A stretch of 64,000 bases of DNA from Asticcacaulis endophyticus (GTDB lineage Bacteria; Pseudomonadota; Alphaproteobacteria; Caulobacterales; Caulobacteraceae), in NCBI RefSeq assembly GCF_014652575.1, contig NZ_BMZB01000006.1, positions 103,275 to 167,274 on the forward strand, given 5' to 3'. Under the pieces are notes generated by a model that searched no databases, was not told the origin of the DNA, and worked only from the letters and a program-made list of their open reading frames with translations. The first letter of the stretch is position 1. Each line of letters begins with the position of its first letter. Positions 63,484-64,000 of this stretch are shown piece after piece. The position numbers and the translations under genes were made by a program.

Positions 63484-63530
63484 AGCGTTTTCCCATATTT
63501 GATGGATCAGAAAGAGCGACCACTATAAAA

Positions 63531-63571
63531 TAGAGCCTTTCATCTGATGCAATCAGATGGAAAGGGCTCTA
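63531..63571. repeat. Palindromic repeat unit TAGAGC...GCTCTA
   Basis: TAGAGCC-TTT-CATCTGAT pairs with its complement through ATCAGATGGAAAGGGCTCTA, broken only by two single-base bulges. This is a common alphaproteobacterial interspersed palindrome shape. A degenerate AGAGCG...GAGCG half-copy lies just before at 63482-63518. Confidence 0.6.
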
Positions 63572-63606
63572 GGCGAGGGCGCTCTTATATATATGACGGC
63601 TAAAGG

Positions 63607-63638
63607 CGGTGCGGGCGCGAAAAAGCGTGCCCGCACCG
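63607..63638. other. Strong hairpin in gene-free region, possible small RNA
   Basis: CGGTGCGGGC and GCCCGCACCG pair perfectly, and inner bases extend the stem to about 13 pairs. It stands at one end of a gene-free, structured stretch (63640-63790, with ATAGG/CCTAT and GGGTG/CACCC pairings). The 63572-63900 region may encode a minus-strand non-coding RNA ending at this stem, but no RNA family is recognised and no U-run is present. Confidence 0.3.
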
Positions 63639-63915
63639 TTGTGCTTGGGGAAAAGTCTTAATAATCGTAAATAGGGGCTTGCGCAGGGTGCCACCCCTTG
63701 CCTATAAGCCGCCTCCCGGTTGGACGCCTCTACGGATTGCGACGACGGAGCCAAGCTTTTTAAGTTTTGCTCTTGATGCCTTTCCTAAATAGAGTTATTG
63801 TCCGCCTTCCTCCGATTCTGCTGGGCTGGAAGGGTTGTCTAAATAGATGGTCCTTGTGGTTTTGCTATCTCTGAATTTCGATCCGAAAGGGTTGTGAATT
63901 TAAAGAAAAGATTGG

Positions 63916-63942
63916 TTGACACGGTGTTTTTGCTTCTATAGG
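63916..63942 (+). promoter_or_regulatory. Strong promoter-like sequence, possibly of an rRNA operon
   Basis: TTGACA (63916-63921) is followed after 15 bases by TATAGG (63937-63942) and a GC-rich GCCGCTCCGC discriminator. This resembles alphaproteobacterial rRNA promoters, and the remaining bases to 64000 lack an open frame and could be a leader. What lies beyond the window is unknown. Confidence 0.45.
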
Positions 63943-64000
63943 AACGCCGCTCCGCTGATGGGATTTGGTTCTGGTTGGTGGTGTTGATGGGTTAGATTTT

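Noticed and set aside
63569..63754. 61-codon minus-strand frame near the right end
   Set aside because: It runs through hairpins in a gene-free region with no ribosome site; a structured RNA or spacer is more likely.
1..64000. CRISPR array, prophage, insertion sequence or tRNA genes
   Set aside because: No regularly spaced repeats, transposase, integrase or phage structural genes, and no cloverleaf or T-loop pattern found in the gaps by eye; a tRNA scan would be decisive.

Overview
The window looks like the chromosome of a stalked or holdfast-forming alphaproteobacterium of the Caulobacteraceae, most likely Asticcacaulis or a close relative. The evidence is a holdfast-anchor operon (hfaA-hfaB-hfaD) behind a sigma-54-type promoter, Caulobacter/Xanthomonas-type TonB receptors, an alphaproteobacterial lipid A/Kdo block with pmbA, a CysQ-like phosphatase and DUF4170, and moderately high GC. 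I see no phage, integrase, insertion sequence, CRISPR array or recognisable tRNA.

Layout. 1-2514: partial TonB receptor whose leader carries a hairpin and LacI-type operator candidates. 2951-4751: divergent EamA transporter and MarR regulator. 4764-25953: a large two-way locus for peptide and amino-acid use. Its minus arm has three exported S10 serine carboxypeptidases, an Lrp regulator, an ornithine cyclodeaminase homologue, an exported amidohydrolase, a Rid protein, an APC permease and a class I/II aminotransferase. Its plus arm has a Tat-signal class V aminotransferase, three tandem M61 metallopeptidases and a 1000-residue TonB receptor. 26090-34619: GH35 and GH27 galactosidases around small membrane proteins, an acyltransferase, a tandem pair of paralogous membrane proteins with a winged-helix regulator, a host-attachment-family protein and a pseudouridine synthase. 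34743-45551: purD, then the lipid A/Kdo block (lpxK, waaA, DUF374 acyltransferase, MsbA-like ABC exporter), a divergent dual-specificity-type phosphatase and a CPBP protease, then DUF4170, a CysQ-like phosphatase and pmbA. 45822-55252: GGDEF-EAL protein, ubiD, reductase-like protein, VOC protein, methyltransferase, DUF3298 lipoprotein, ubiA, cysteine-cluster protein, PPK2 and a PAS protein. 55403-62020: an unknown Ala-Ser-repeat secreted protein, an M16 peptidase with a perfect hairpin over its start codon, and the hfa operon. 62240-64000: rhomboid, CBS protein, a palindromic repeat, a structured gene-free stretch and a strong promoter-like sequence at the edge that may serve an rRNA operon.

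How it fits together. The 4.7-26 kb locus reads as a peptide-utilisation system comparable in logic to a polysaccharide utilisation locus: a receptor imports peptides across the outer membrane, periplasmic carboxypeptidases and M61 enzymes trim them, a permease brings in the products, and cyclodeaminase, transaminase and Rid proteins process them, probably under Lrp control. Which peptide it serves cannot be told from sequence. The strongest candidates for new biology are this locus with its exported PLP enzyme, the start-codon hairpin of the M16 gene, and the unknown repeat protein beside the holdfast operon.
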